NCBI RefSeq assembly: GCF_001751245.1
Contig: NZ_LJGU01000149.1
Span: 22,673 to 86,672 of the forward strand
Length of the DNA: 64,000 nucleotides
Direction: 5' to 3'
Source of the DNA: Streptomyces oceani
Lineage (GTDB): Bacteria > Actinomycetota > Actinomycetes > Streptomycetales > Streptomycetaceae
This document shows positions 45,455-54,031 of this stretch, one piece after another; position 1 is the stretch's first letter; each line of letters starts with the position of its first letter. Position numbers and translations under genes: made by a program. The notes beneath the pieces were generated by a model. It was not told where the DNA came from, did not search any database, and saw nothing but the letters and a program-made list of their open reading frames with translations.

Positions 45455-46288
45455 TCAGGCGGTCGGCCCGTCCGTGGTCGACGGGAGCAACGCGCACTGC
45501 GCCTCGATCCCGGCCAGGATGCAGTCGAGAGCGACGGCGAAGTCCCAATCCCGTGCCTCAGCCACGCTTCCGGACTCACCAGCCTCCGCACGCAGATCCA
45601 GCGAGCCCTCGAACTCCGGTCGATCCGCCAACCGGGAGCGTACGATCGCGTAGTACTCGTCCGTGGTGAGCCCGGCCTCCCTGCAACGGGCGTCCCAGTT
45701 GCTCTCCACGGTGGCGAAGCCGAACACGAAGTAGAACAGCCCGTACAGCGCGCCGCTCAGCAACCGCGCCGGCAGCCCCGTACGCCGCATCACGGATGTG
45801 CTGGCCTCGGCGAAGGCCGTCGCCTGCGGGCCGACGTTCAGATGATTTCCGAACATCTGGCACAGCCAGGGGTGCTCGACGAAAAGTGCCCGATAGCCGT
45901 ACGCGAGCTGCCGGAGCTGGTCCCGCCAGTTCGCCGACTCGTCCGCCGGGTCCGGCAGCGGGACCTCGCCCTGCACGGCGTCCAGGGCGAGCTCCAGCAG
46001 CGCGTCCTTGCTGTCCACGTACCAGTACACCGACATCGCCGTGACGCCCAGCTCGCTGGCGAGCCGCCGCATCGAGAACTTCGCCAGGCCCTCCGCGTCC
46101 AGCAAGCGTACGGCGGCCGCGGTGATACTCCCCAGGTCCAGGGCGGGCTGCTGACCCTGCTTCGCGGACCCGCCCTGCCGTCGCGCCGCCGCGCGCCGCT
46201 CTCCCGAGCGGCGCTTCGCGCCCGTCGTCCCGTCCTCCAGCCAGACGCTGGTCCGGGGCGTACGACTGGGGCGGCTGTCGGCAGCCAT
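45455..46288 (-). CDS. TetR-family transcriptional regulator (TetR_C class)
   Basis: 277 residues from ATG 46288 (GGAGGAG 5 bases upstream). After a 50-residue basic extension (RRSGERRAAARRQGG), the HTH FSMRRLASELGVTAMSVYWYVDSKDALL matches the TetR/tetracycline-repressor subclass, followed by a TetR_C ligand-binding domain. It lies 104 bp downstream of an MFS efflux gene in the same direction. Palindromes in that gene's promoter are the likely binding sites, so the operon is probably autoregulated by the exported drug. Confidence 0.9.
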   Translation of the reverse strand: MAADSRPSRTPRTSVWLEDGTTGAKRRSGERRAAARRQGGSAKQGQQPALDLGSITAAAVRLLDAEGLAKFSMRRLASELGVTAMSVYWYVDSKDALLELALDAVQGEVPLPDPADESANWRDQLRQLAYGYRALFVEHPWLCQMFGNHLNVGPQATAFAEASTSVMRRTGLPARLLSGALYGLFYFVFGFATVESNWDARCREAGLTTDEYYAIVRSRLADRPEFEGSLDLRAEAGESGSVAEARDWDFAVALDCILAGIEAQCALLPSTTDGPTA

Positions 46289-46392
46289 GGAACTCCTCCT
46301 CGGCGGTACGGTCCCGGCCCGGCCTTGCGGCGGCGGTCACGGGCAGCAGCGGCCGACGGGCCGGCCGCGCTGCCGATGCTATGCGGACCGGA

Positions 46393-47940
46393 TCACCGCG
46401 TCCTCCCGAGCCGTTTCACGGCGGAGTCGGCTTCCGGATCGACTGCCTCCGCCCCTGCGCTCGCCGCTCCGACTGCCCGGCGCAGCAGCGCGAAAGCCAA
46501 CAGCCCGCCCAGCAACACGGCCAGCGCACCGACGAGTTGGGCGCTCAGCACGCCCTCCGCGAAGGCATCCCTCGCCGCGCCACGCTCCTCGTCCGTACGG
46601 GCCCCCGCGAGGGCCTCGGGCAGCGAGGTCGCCCCGGCCATCGCGTCCGGCAGCAGCGCGCCGAACCGGGCGCCGAGCACCGCTCCGAGGATGGCGACGC
46701 CCAGGCCGTTGCCGAACTCGGTGAGGGTGCCGTTCACGCCCGCTCCCACCCCCGCCTCCTCCGCCGGGATCGCGGACATGATCGCGTGCGCCATCGCGGG
46801 CATCGCCAGCGCGATACCCGCACCCATCACGAACAGTCCGAACAGCATGCCGCCGTAGGACTCCGCGCCGAGCACGGCGATCGAGCCGAGCCCGGCGGAC
46901 ATCAGAGCCATGCCGGCGACCAGGGAGAACGGCGTACCCCGGCTGGCCATCAGCCGCGCCCCCACGCCGGAGAAGTTGAGCGCGACGACGGTCAGCGCCA
47001 GTGGCGCCATCCGCGTACCGGCCTCCAACGGGCCGTAACCCAGCACGATCTGGAGGTGCTGGGTGAGCAGGTAGAGCGAGCCACCCATCCCGAAGGCGAC
47101 CAGGACACCGCCCGCGACGGCGCCCACGAACCGGCGGTCCCGGAAGAACCGCATGTTCAGCATCGGGTGCGGCGTCCGGGACTCCCAGAGCACGAAGGCC
47201 GCCAGTACTCCCGCGCCCGTAAGCCCCGGCAGCAGGACACCCGGCGAGAGCCAGCCGCCCTCGGCCTCCGGGCCCTCCGTGATGGCGTAGACGACGCCGA
47301 CCATGCCCACGACGGAGAGGAGTACGCCCAGCAGGTCGGGGCGGTCGGAGCGCGGGCCCCGGGACTCCGGGACCCAGGCGGTGACCGCCAGCAGCCCGAG
47401 CAACGCCACCGGGATGTTGATCAGGAACAGGGCGCCCCACCAGAAGTGGTCCAGCAGGACGCCGCCGATCAGCGGTCCGCCCGCGAACCCGAGCGAGCTG
47501 ACACCACCCCAGATGCCGATGGCCTTGGGGCGTTCCGCGTCGTCGAAGATCTGCACCACGATCGCGAGCGTGGTGGTCATCAGCAGCGCGCCGCCGACGC
47601 CCATCCCGGCGCGTGCGGCGATCAGTTGGTCGGCGCTCCCGGACAGTCCGGCGCAGAGCGAGCCGATGCCGAACAGCACCAAGCCTAGGAGGAGCATCCG
47701 CTTCCGTCCGTACCGGTCTGCGGCGTTGCCCGCGGTGAGGAGCAGGCCGGCCTGCACCAGGGCGTAGGAGTTGATCATCCACTGGGTGTCCGCCGTGGAG
47801 GCCGTCAACTCCCGGGTGAGTGAGGGGATGGCGACGTTGAGGATGGTGTTGTCCAACAGCACGGTGAGCTGCGCGAGACAGATCACCGCGAGGATCGGCC
47901 AGCGCCTGGGGTGGCCGGCGTGCGGGTCGGGGGCGGCCAT
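46393..47940 (-). CDS. DHA2-family MFS drug efflux transporter
   Basis: 515 residues, about 14 helices, from ATG 47940 with AAGGAG 5 bases upstream. Motif C region VLLDNTILNVAIPSLTRELT, motif A GNAADRYGRKRMLLLG and the GGPLIGG block are those of EmrB/QacA-type exporters. Expected to expel hydrophobic antibiotics or metabolites. First gene of an operon with the TetR regulator that follows; divergent from the secreted beta-galactosidase 350 bp away. Confidence 0.92.
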   Translation of the reverse strand: MAAPDPHAGHPRRWPILAVICLAQLTVLLDNTILNVAIPSLTRELTASTADTQWMINSYALVQAGLLLTAGNAADRYGRKRMLLLGLVLFGIGSLCAGLSGSADQLIAARAGMGVGGALLMTTTLAIVVQIFDDAERPKAIGIWGGVSSLGFAGGPLIGGVLLDHFWWGALFLINIPVALLGLLAVTAWVPESRGPRSDRPDLLGVLLSVVGMVGVVYAITEGPEAEGGWLSPGVLLPGLTGAGVLAAFVLWESRTPHPMLNMRFFRDRRFVGAVAGGVLVAFGMGGSLYLLTQHLQIVLGYGPLEAGTRMAPLALTVVALNFSGVGARLMASRGTPFSLVAGMALMSAGLGSIAVLGAESYGGMLFGLFVMGAGIALAMPAMAHAIMSAIPAEEAGVGAGVNGTLTEFGNGLGVAILGAVLGARFGALLPDAMAGATSLPEALAGARTDEERGAARDAFAEGVLSAQLVGALAVLLGGLLAFALLRRAVGAASAGAEAVDPEADSAVKRLGRTR

Positions 47941-47951
47941 GCGGCTCCTTA

Positions 47952-47985
47952 TACAGCGTAAGTCGGTAGTTCCTCTACAACGTAG
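47952..47985. promoter_or_regulatory. TetR operator candidates in the efflux promoter
   Basis: TACAGCGTA (47952-47960) and CTACAACGTAG (47975-47985), two similar short palindromes 23-24 bp apart in the leader/promoter of the MFS gene. The TACANNGTA core is common in operators of efflux-linked TetR proteins. Confidence 0.55.
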
Positions 47986-48151
47986 AAGGAGCAGGCTCGG
48001 CCAAGCATCCGCTTTTCCCACGGCTCGCGCCCCCGCCCCGTGCCGGCGCCCGTACGGCCGACATCCACCCGCTCGTACGGTCCCCACGCGCCCCCGAAAC
48101 CGCGCGCGACCCATTGACATCCCCGCCACCCTGTCGTGTCATCTTCTGTGT

Positions 48152-48175
48152 GAACCAGGTTGTAAATGTTGGTTC
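48152..48175. promoter_or_regulatory. Inverted repeat GAACCA-N12-TGGTTC before the beta-galactosidase
   Basis: Perfect 6-bp arms in an A/T-rich stretch (ends at TTGATTATTTTTCAG), 117 bases before the GH2 start. A sugar-responsive operator is likely; the regulator is not adjacent. The 48.0-48.29 kb gap has no gene. Confidence 0.45.
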
Positions 48176-48291
48176 TTGATTATTTTTCAGGGCGGCCGCT
48201 CGATGACCTCCCAGCCCGGCACGCCGCCGTCCCACCCGACAGGCACCCCGCACCGACCGCACCCGAGAGACCTCACCCGAGAGGAGACGGC

Positions 48292-51200
48292 ATGCGCACA
48301 CGCCACAGCCGACGAAGCTTCCTCACCACCACCGGCATGGCCGCCGGCAGCCTCGCCGTACTGTCCGCACAGCGCACCGCCTTCGCGGCGGAGGCCCCGA
48401 CGGGCAAGGCCGGCAAGGGCTCGGAGTGGAACGCCGACCCCACCCACTTCCAGGTCAACCGCGAGCCACACCGCGCCCGCCTGATCCCGCTCGCCGACAC
48501 GGACGCGGCACGTGCTCGAACGGCCGCCACCGACTCGCCGTACTACCGGTCGCTGAACGGCGACTGGCGCTTCCACTGGACGCCGAACCCGGAAGGCCGC
48601 CCACAGGACTTCTGGCGCCCCGACTTCGACGACAGCGGCTGGGACACCCTCGCCGTCCCCGCCAACTGGGAGGTCAACGGCTACGGCAAGCCGATCTACC
48701 TGAACGTCGACTATCCGTGGAAGGGCCACGAGCAGCCCACCTACCCGGACGTCCCCACCAGCCACAACCCGGTGGGCTCCTACCGCCGCACGTTCACCGT
48801 GCCCGGTGACTGGTCCGGCCGCCGCACCCTGATCTCCTTCCAGGGCGTGAAGTCCGCCTTCTTCGTCTGGCTGAACGGCGAGAGCGTCGGCTACAGCGAG
48901 GACAGCTTCGCCCCAGCCGAGTTCGACCTCACCCCCTGGCTGCGCGAGGGCCGGAACACCCTCGCCGTGCAGGTCTACCGCTGGAGCGACGGGTCCTGGC
49001 TGGAGGACCAGGACATGATCGACCTCAGCGGCATCTTCCGGGACGTCTACCTCTACTCCGTGCCCCAGATCGGCGTGCACGACCTGACCGTACGCACCGA
49101 ACTGGCCGATGACCTCGGCAGCGCCGAGCTGCGCGCCCGGGTCACGCTACGGGATCGCGGCGGCTCCGGGGCGAGCGAGCAGCTCGTACGGGCCACGCTC
49201 CACGACAGCGAGGGGAAGCCGGTCCTCGACGAAGCTCTCAGCGGTACGGCCGAGTTCGCCGACGGCCGGGCCGAGCTCGAACTGTCCGGCACGGTCGACC
49301 AGCCGAGACCGTGGTCCGCCGAGGACCCGGCGCTGTACACCCTGGTCGTCACCCTCCCCGAGAAGGCAGGCGACGACGCGCCCGTACGGGAGGTCCAGCG
49401 CGTCCGGATCGGCTTCCGCTCGGTCGGCTGGGGCGACAGGTCCTTCACGGTGAACGGCAAGCCGCTGCTGCTGCGCGGCGCCAACCGGCACGAGATGCAC
49501 CCGGACACCGGGCAGGTGGTCTCCGAGGAGTCGATGCTCGAGGAGATCAAGCTGATGAAGCGGCACAACATCAACGCCGTACGCACCTCGCACTATCCCG
49601 ACGACCCGCGCTGGCTGGAACTCTGCGACGAGTACGGCCTCTACGTCTGTGACGAGGCCAACCTGGAGACCCACGGGGTGCGGGACACGCTGCCCGGCGG
49701 CCTGCCGGAGTGGGCCGACGCGTGCCTGGACCGGATGCGGTCCATGGTGGAGCGGGACAAGAACCACCCCAGCGTGATCATCTGGTCGCTCGGCAACGAG
49801 GCGGGCCAGGGCGGCACCTTCCGCCAGATGGCCGACTGGGCCCGACAGCGCGACCCCTCGCGGCCGGTGCACTACGAGCAGATGAACGAGGTCACCGACC
49901 TGCACAGCAGGATGTACTCCCCGCCCCAGGACGTGGAGAACTACGCGAAGTCCGGCGACCCGAAACCGTACCTGCTGTGCGAGTACGCGCACTCGATGGG
50001 CAACAGCCTCGGCAACTTCCAGGAGTACTGGGACCTCTTCGAGAAGTACGACGTCCTGATCGGCGGCTTCATCTGGGACTGGTGCGACCAGAACCTCCGG
50101 CGCCCCATCCCGGACGCCCCGGGCCGCAGCTACCTCTCCTACGGCAAGGACTGGGACCCGAACTACCCCACCGACGACGACTTCTGCGCCAACGGCGTCG
50201 TGACCGGGGACCGCGAGGTCAAGCCCGCCCTGCTGGAGGCCAAGAAGGTCCACCAGACCATCCGCTGCGCCCTGAGCGACCTGGGACAGGGGACGGTCCG
50301 GGTGGACAACCTGAACCTCTTCACCGGGTTGGACGGCTACGAGCTGCGCTGGGAGGTCCTGCGGGACGGCGAGTCCGTCCAGGACGGCACCCTGGACGCG
50401 CCGAAGGTGGCACCGGGCGAGCACGGCAGCGTACGGGTGCCGTACCGCAAGCCCCGGGACATCCCGGCCGGAGCCGAACACTGGCTGAACCTCAGCTTCA
50501 CCCTGCGCGAGCCGACCAGCTGGGCCGACGCCGGCCACGTCGTCGCCCACGACCAGCTGCCCCTGGACTGGCCCGCCCCGCGGCCGGAGCAGCCGGACCC
50601 GGGCGGGCTGCCGGCCCTGGAGGTGGACGAGGGGGACAACCGGATCACGGTCACCGGCCGGGACTTCGACCTCCTGCTGGACCGCGCCACCGGCGGCCTC
50701 ACCCGCTACCGGCACCAGGGACGTACGCTGCTCACCGAAGGGCCGGTGGCCAACTACTGGCGCGCGCCCATCGACAACGACATCGGCCGAGGCGCCGACA
50801 AGAAGCTCCGCACCTGGCGGGAGGCCGGCCCGAAAGCCCAGGTGGGCGAGGTGCGGGTGGAGCAACCCGGGGACGGCCGGGCGCTGCTCACCGTGACCGC
50901 CACGCTGCCCACCAGCCCGGCCCCGTCCAAGCTGACCACGCTCTACGACATCCGGGGCGACGGCGAGGTGCGGATCACCCACACCCTCGCGCCCGGCGCC
51001 GGGCTGCCGGACATCCCGCTGGTGGGCGCGCTGTTCACGGTGCCGGCGGAGTTCGGGACGCTCAGCTGGTACGGCCGCGGGCCGCACGAGAACCACTGGG
51101 ACCGGTTCCGCAGCGCGCACTTCGGCCGGTACTCCGAGCCGGTGGACAAGCGGGTGCACGCCTCCGGCTACATGCGACCGCAGGAGGCCGGCAACCTCAC

Positions 51201-51519
51201 CGACGTCCGGTGGGCGCGGCTCACCAACCAGGACGGCGCCGGCCTGGAGGTGCGGGGCACCCCGACAGCGGCGGACGGCACGTGGAAGTCGGGCGCGCTG
51301 GAGGTCAACGCGCTGCACCAGCACCCGTACGACCTGGAGGACGTCCGACACCCGTACGAGGTGAAGCGGCGGAAGGAGGTCATGCTGAGCGTCAACCACC
51401 GGCAGACGGGGGTCGGCGGCAACAACAGCTGGGGCGAGCCGCCACTGGAGAAGTACCTGCTGCACGCGGACCGGACGTACGAGTACGCCTACCGACTGCT
51501 GCCGGTGACGCCTGGCTGA
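48292..51519 (+). CDS. Secreted (Tat) beta-galactosidase, glycoside hydrolase family 2
   Basis: 1075 residues, LacZ-like length. Tat signal peptide RRSFLTTTGMAAGSLAVLSA with cleavage near AFAAEA. Order: sugar-binding jelly roll (GDWRFHWTPNPEGRPQDFW), two immunoglobulin-like domains around a TIM barrel, and a C-terminal Bgal_small_N domain (YWRAPIDNDIGRGADKK). Catalytic residues: acid/base Glu503 in WSLGNEAGQG and nucleophile Glu564 in LLCEYAHSMGNS. Start ATG 48292 with GAGGAG upstream. Export as a folded protein suggests extracellular breakdown of beta-galactosides in plant material. Intracellular LacZ is the usual case, so secretion is notable. Confidence 0.94.
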   Translation: MRTRHSRRSFLTTTGMAAGSLAVLSAQRTAFAAEAPTGKAGKGSEWNADPTHFQVNREPHRARLIPLADTDAARARTAATDSPYYRSLNGDWRFHWTPNPEGRPQDFWRPDFDDSGWDTLAVPANWEVNGYGKPIYLNVDYPWKGHEQPTYPDVPTSHNPVGSYRRTFTVPGDWSGRRTLISFQGVKSAFFVWLNGESVGYSEDSFAPAEFDLTPWLREGRNTLAVQVYRWSDGSWLEDQDMIDLSGIFRDVYLYSVPQIGVHDLTVRTELADDLGSAELRARVTLRDRGGSGASEQLVRATLHDSEGKPVLDEALSGTAEFADGRAELELSGTVDQPRPWSAEDPALYTLVVTLPEKAGDDAPVREVQRVRIGFRSVGWGDRSFTVNGKPLLLRGANRHEMHPDTGQVVSEESMLEEIKLMKRHNINAVRTSHYPDDPRWLELCDEYGLYVCDEANLETHGVRDTLPGGLPEWADACLDRMRSMVERDKNHPSVIIWSLGNEAGQGGTFRQMADWARQRDPSRPVHYEQMNEVTDLHSRMYSPPQDVENYAKSGDPKPYLLCEYAHSMGNSLGNFQEYWDLFEKYDVLIGGFIWDWCDQNLRRPIPDAPGRSYLSYGKDWDPNYPTDDDFCANGVVTGDREVKPALLEAKKVHQTIRCALSDLGQGTVRVDNLNLFTGLDGYELRWEVLRDGESVQDGTLDAPKVAPGEHGSVRVPYRKPRDIPAGAEHWLNLSFTLREPTSWADAGHVVAHDQLPLDWPAPRPEQPDPGGLPALEVDEGDNRITVTGRDFDLLLDRATGGLTRYRHQGRTLLTEGPVANYWRAPIDNDIGRGADKKLRTWREAGPKAQVGEVRVEQPGDGRALLTVTATLPTSPAPSKLTTLYDIRGDGEVRITHTLAPGAGLPDIPLVGALFTVPAEFGTLSWYGRGPHENHWDRFRSAHFGRYSEPVDKRVHASGYMRPQEAGNLTDVRWARLTNQDGAGLEVRGTPTAADGTWKSGALEVNALHQHPYDLEDVRHPYEVKRRKEVMLSVNHRQTGVGGNNSWGEPPLEKYLLHADRTYEYAYRLLPVTPG

Positions 51520-51697
51520 CGGGCGGTGGCGGGCTGACCGAGGCTGGTCCCGGCCGCCGCCCGTGCCGGGGACCGTCCGGACGGCAGCCGACCGTGTCTC
51601 GTTCCGACGGTCGTGCCCCTCTCGTCCAGCCCGCCCGGCACCCTCGGCACATGGAAAACCGCTGGCCGTCCACCGGACCCCGGACGAGAATGCCCGC

Positions 51698-52783
51698 ATG
51701 CGAGTGGGAGTGGTCGGGCTCAGGATGGGGCTGTTCCTCGCGGTTCGGTGCCGGGGCCTGGGCATGGACGTGGTGGCCGCGTGCGACCACGATGCCGAGC
51801 GCCGGTCCGCGGCGGCGCACGAACTACCGGACGCGGAGCTGACCGCCCGCTGGCAGGACCTGCTCGAGCAGCGCCTGGACGGCGTGATCCTCGCCAACGA
51901 CTTCGACGCGCACGCCCCGTTGGCCCTCGCCTTCCTCGAGCGCGGCGTGCACGTCCTCTCCGAGAGCGCGGCCTGCGTCAGCGAAGCGGAAGGCCGTCGG
52001 CTGATCACGGCGGCGGAGAGCTCCACCGCCAGCTACTCCTTCGCCGAGAACTACGTCCTCCACCCGCACGTGCGGACCATCCGCGCGGCGATCGAGGCCG
52101 GGGAGCTGGGCCGGGTCAGCCTGATCGAGGCGGACTACCTGCACGGCATGTCGCCGGCAGCGCTGACCCGGCTGGCCGGCGACCCCGCGCACTGGCGCGG
52201 CCGGATCGCCTCCACCGCGTACTGCACGCACACGCTCTCGCCGGTGCTGGCGCTCACCGACAGCTGGCCGGTGGAGGTCACCGCGTTCCCGGTGGACGAG
52301 GCCGATCCGAGGTCCGCCGTCGTGCTGGCCGTACGCCTGTCCAGCGGCGCACTCGCCCTCACCCGGCACGGCTTCCTGCAGGGGGAGCCGGACAGCCACT
52401 GGAGCTGGGTGTCGGTACGGGGAAACCGGGCCCTGGCGGAGTCCGTACGCGCGAGGGGCGAGCGGGCGTGGTCCGTCCGGCTCCGGGCGGAGGGCTGGAC
52501 CAGGCCGGACGATCAGGCGTACGAGGAGGAACGCACCCCCGAGCCGCTCGTCCTCGGCGAACAGACCGTGGCCCGCGAGGCGGAGGGGACCATGCTGCTC
52601 CTCCGGGGTTTCCGGGGCACCGTGGAGCGTGCCGAGCCGCCGCTGGTCCCGGTGCGGCCGGCCGTCGCCGCCTCACTGGTCGGCGTGTTCGGCGCGGAGT
52701 CCCTGGCGAACGGCTCCTGTCCGGTTCGTCTTCCGGACGTCTCCGGCGGTACGCGGGCTGCCTCCGCCGCTGGCGGCCCGTAG
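51698..52783 (+). CDS. Gfo/Idh/MocA-family oxidoreductase
   Basis: 361 residues from ATG 51698. N-terminal Rossmann domain (RVGVVGLRMGLFLAV, VVAACDHDAER, RWQDLLEQRLDGVILANDFDAH, AFLERGVHVLSES). The Gly-rich motif is altered (GLRMG instead of GxGxxG), and the usual EKP catalytic-lysine motif is replaced by SESAAC, so activity as a classical NAD(P)-sugar dehydrogenase is doubtful. C-terminal alpha/beta domain of about 230 residues with SYSFAENYVLHPHV. Convergent with the aldo-keto reductase; probably linked to sugar or polyol metabolism. Confidence 0.82.
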   Translation: MRVGVVGLRMGLFLAVRCRGLGMDVVAACDHDAERRSAAAHELPDAELTARWQDLLEQRLDGVILANDFDAHAPLALAFLERGVHVLSESAACVSEAEGRRLITAAESSTASYSFAENYVLHPHVRTIRAAIEAGELGRVSLIEADYLHGMSPAALTRLAGDPAHWRGRIASTAYCTHTLSPVLALTDSWPVEVTAFPVDEADPRSAVVLAVRLSSGALALTRHGFLQGEPDSHWSWVSVRGNRALAESVRARGERAWSVRLRAEGWTRPDDQAYEEERTPEPLVLGEQTVAREAEGTMLLLRGFRGTVERAEPPLVPVRPAVAASLVGVFGAESLANGSCPVRLPDVSGGTRAASAAGGP

Positions 52784-52822
52784 TGCCCGCGCCCCGGTCC
52801 GCCGGTCCGCCATGCGGCGCCC

Positions 52823-53680
52823 TCAGTCCCGGTCGTCCGGGTCGTCTCCGGTCCGCTCGCCCGTCTCCAGACGGGCGAGCGCGGCCATCTCGGTGTCCGC
52901 CAGCTCGAAGTCGAGAATCCGCGCGTTCTCCACGAGGCGTTCCGGGTTGACCGTCTTCGGGATCACCACCACACCGCGCTGTAGGTGCCATCGCAACACC
53001 ACCTGCGCCGGGGTCCGACCCAGGGAACGGGCGAGCTCCCCGAGCGACTCGTCCTGGAGCAGGCGCCCGCGTGCGAGAGGAGCCCAGGCCTCCGTACGGA
53101 TGCCGTGCTCGTCGTGAAAGCGGATCAGGTCCCGCTGGGGCAGCCGCGGATGGCACTCGACCTGATTGACGACCGGCATGCGTTCGGAGGACTTCCGAAG
53201 CTCCGCCAGGTGGTGGGCGTGGAAGTTGCTCACCCCGATCGAGCGGACCAGTCCGTCGTCCCGAAGCTTCTCCAGGGCCCGCCAGGTCTCCCGGTAGCGG
53301 CCTCGCCCGGGGGCCGGCCAGTGGATGAGATACAGGTCGACGTACTCGGTCCGCAGCCGCTCAAGGCTGCGTGCGCAGGCCGCGAGGGTCTCCTCGTAGC
53401 CGTGGTCGGTGTTCCACACCTTCGTGGTGACGAACAGTTCCTCCCGGGGCAGGCCACAGGTCCGCAGGCCCTCCCCGAGACCGGCCTCGTTCTCGTACAT
53501 CGACGCGGTGTCGAAGTGTCGGTAGCCGATCTCGACGGCCCGCCGGGCCAGCGCTGGTACCGCTTCCTCGGGCGTCTTGTAGATGCCGAGTCCCAGCTGG
53601 GGGATCGTCCGGCCGTCGCTCAGCGGGAGGCTCGGAAAGGGGCTCCCGGGTGTTTCGGATGCTTCGGGGCGCGGTGGCAC
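52823..53680 (-). CDS. Aldo/keto reductase
   Basis: 285 residues from GTG 53680 (GGAAGGAG 9 bases upstream). Complete catalytic tetrad: Asp57, Tyr62, Lys87 and His120 (FDTASMYENE, TTKVWN, LYLIHWP). SIGVSNFHAHHL and VVIPKTVNPERL complete the NADPH site. Close to the 2,5-diketogluconate reductase / AKR5 group. Last intact gene of the leftward LacI-controlled operon; probably reduces a sugar-derived aldehyde or keto acid. A relic isomerase lies between it and the dehydrogenase. Confidence 0.9.
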   Translation of the reverse strand: MPPRPEASETPGSPFPSLPLSDGRTIPQLGLGIYKTPEEAVPALARRAVEIGYRHFDTASMYENEAGLGEGLRTCGLPREELFVTTKVWNTDHGYEETLAACARSLERLRTEYVDLYLIHWPAPGRGRYRETWRALEKLRDDGLVRSIGVSNFHAHHLAELRKSSERMPVVNQVECHPRLPQRDLIRFHDEHGIRTEAWAPLARGRLLQDESLGELARSLGRTPAQVVLRWHLQRGVVVIPKTVNPERLVENARILDFELADTEMAALARLETGERTGDDPDDRD

Positions 53681-53717
53681 GTGGTTCGGCTCCTTCCAGG
53701 GTCTTCGTACGGACACG

Positions 53718-53945
53718 TCAGTGCCCGCACCCACAGCCGTCGCCCGCCCGCGCCTCCCCGACCCCGAGTCGCAGCGACTCGAACCAGTTCAGCGCGTCGG
53801 CGGGCAGCTCGGGCTCGCCCTCGTCGTTCCACATCTCGACCGAGATGGGCGCCGTGTATCCGACGTCGCCCGGAAACCCGAGAACCTCGCGAAAGGGTAC
53901 TGTGCCCTCCCCGAACTCCGTCCGCGGGTGCGGCCGCCGTACGGC
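53718..53945 (-). pseudogene. C-terminal remnant of a sugar phosphate isomerase/epimerase
   Basis: About 75 codons reading HPRTEFGEGTVPFREVLGF, then GYTAPISVEMWNDE, LNWFESLRLGVG and a CGCGH tail before the stop. This is the characteristic end of xylose-isomerase-like TIM barrels. No start codon or N-terminal 200 residues are present; the sequence upstream to 54031 is unrelated. It sits inside the operon between ALDH and AKR, showing that the pathway once had an isomerase step here. Confidence 0.7.
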
Positions 53946-54031
53946 CTGGCCCCGGAGGGCCGCTCGGGGTGCCGCCGGGAACGCGCCGCGGCAGCCGCTG
54001 ACCGCCGTCCCGCGCGTGGGCGGGCCGCGCC

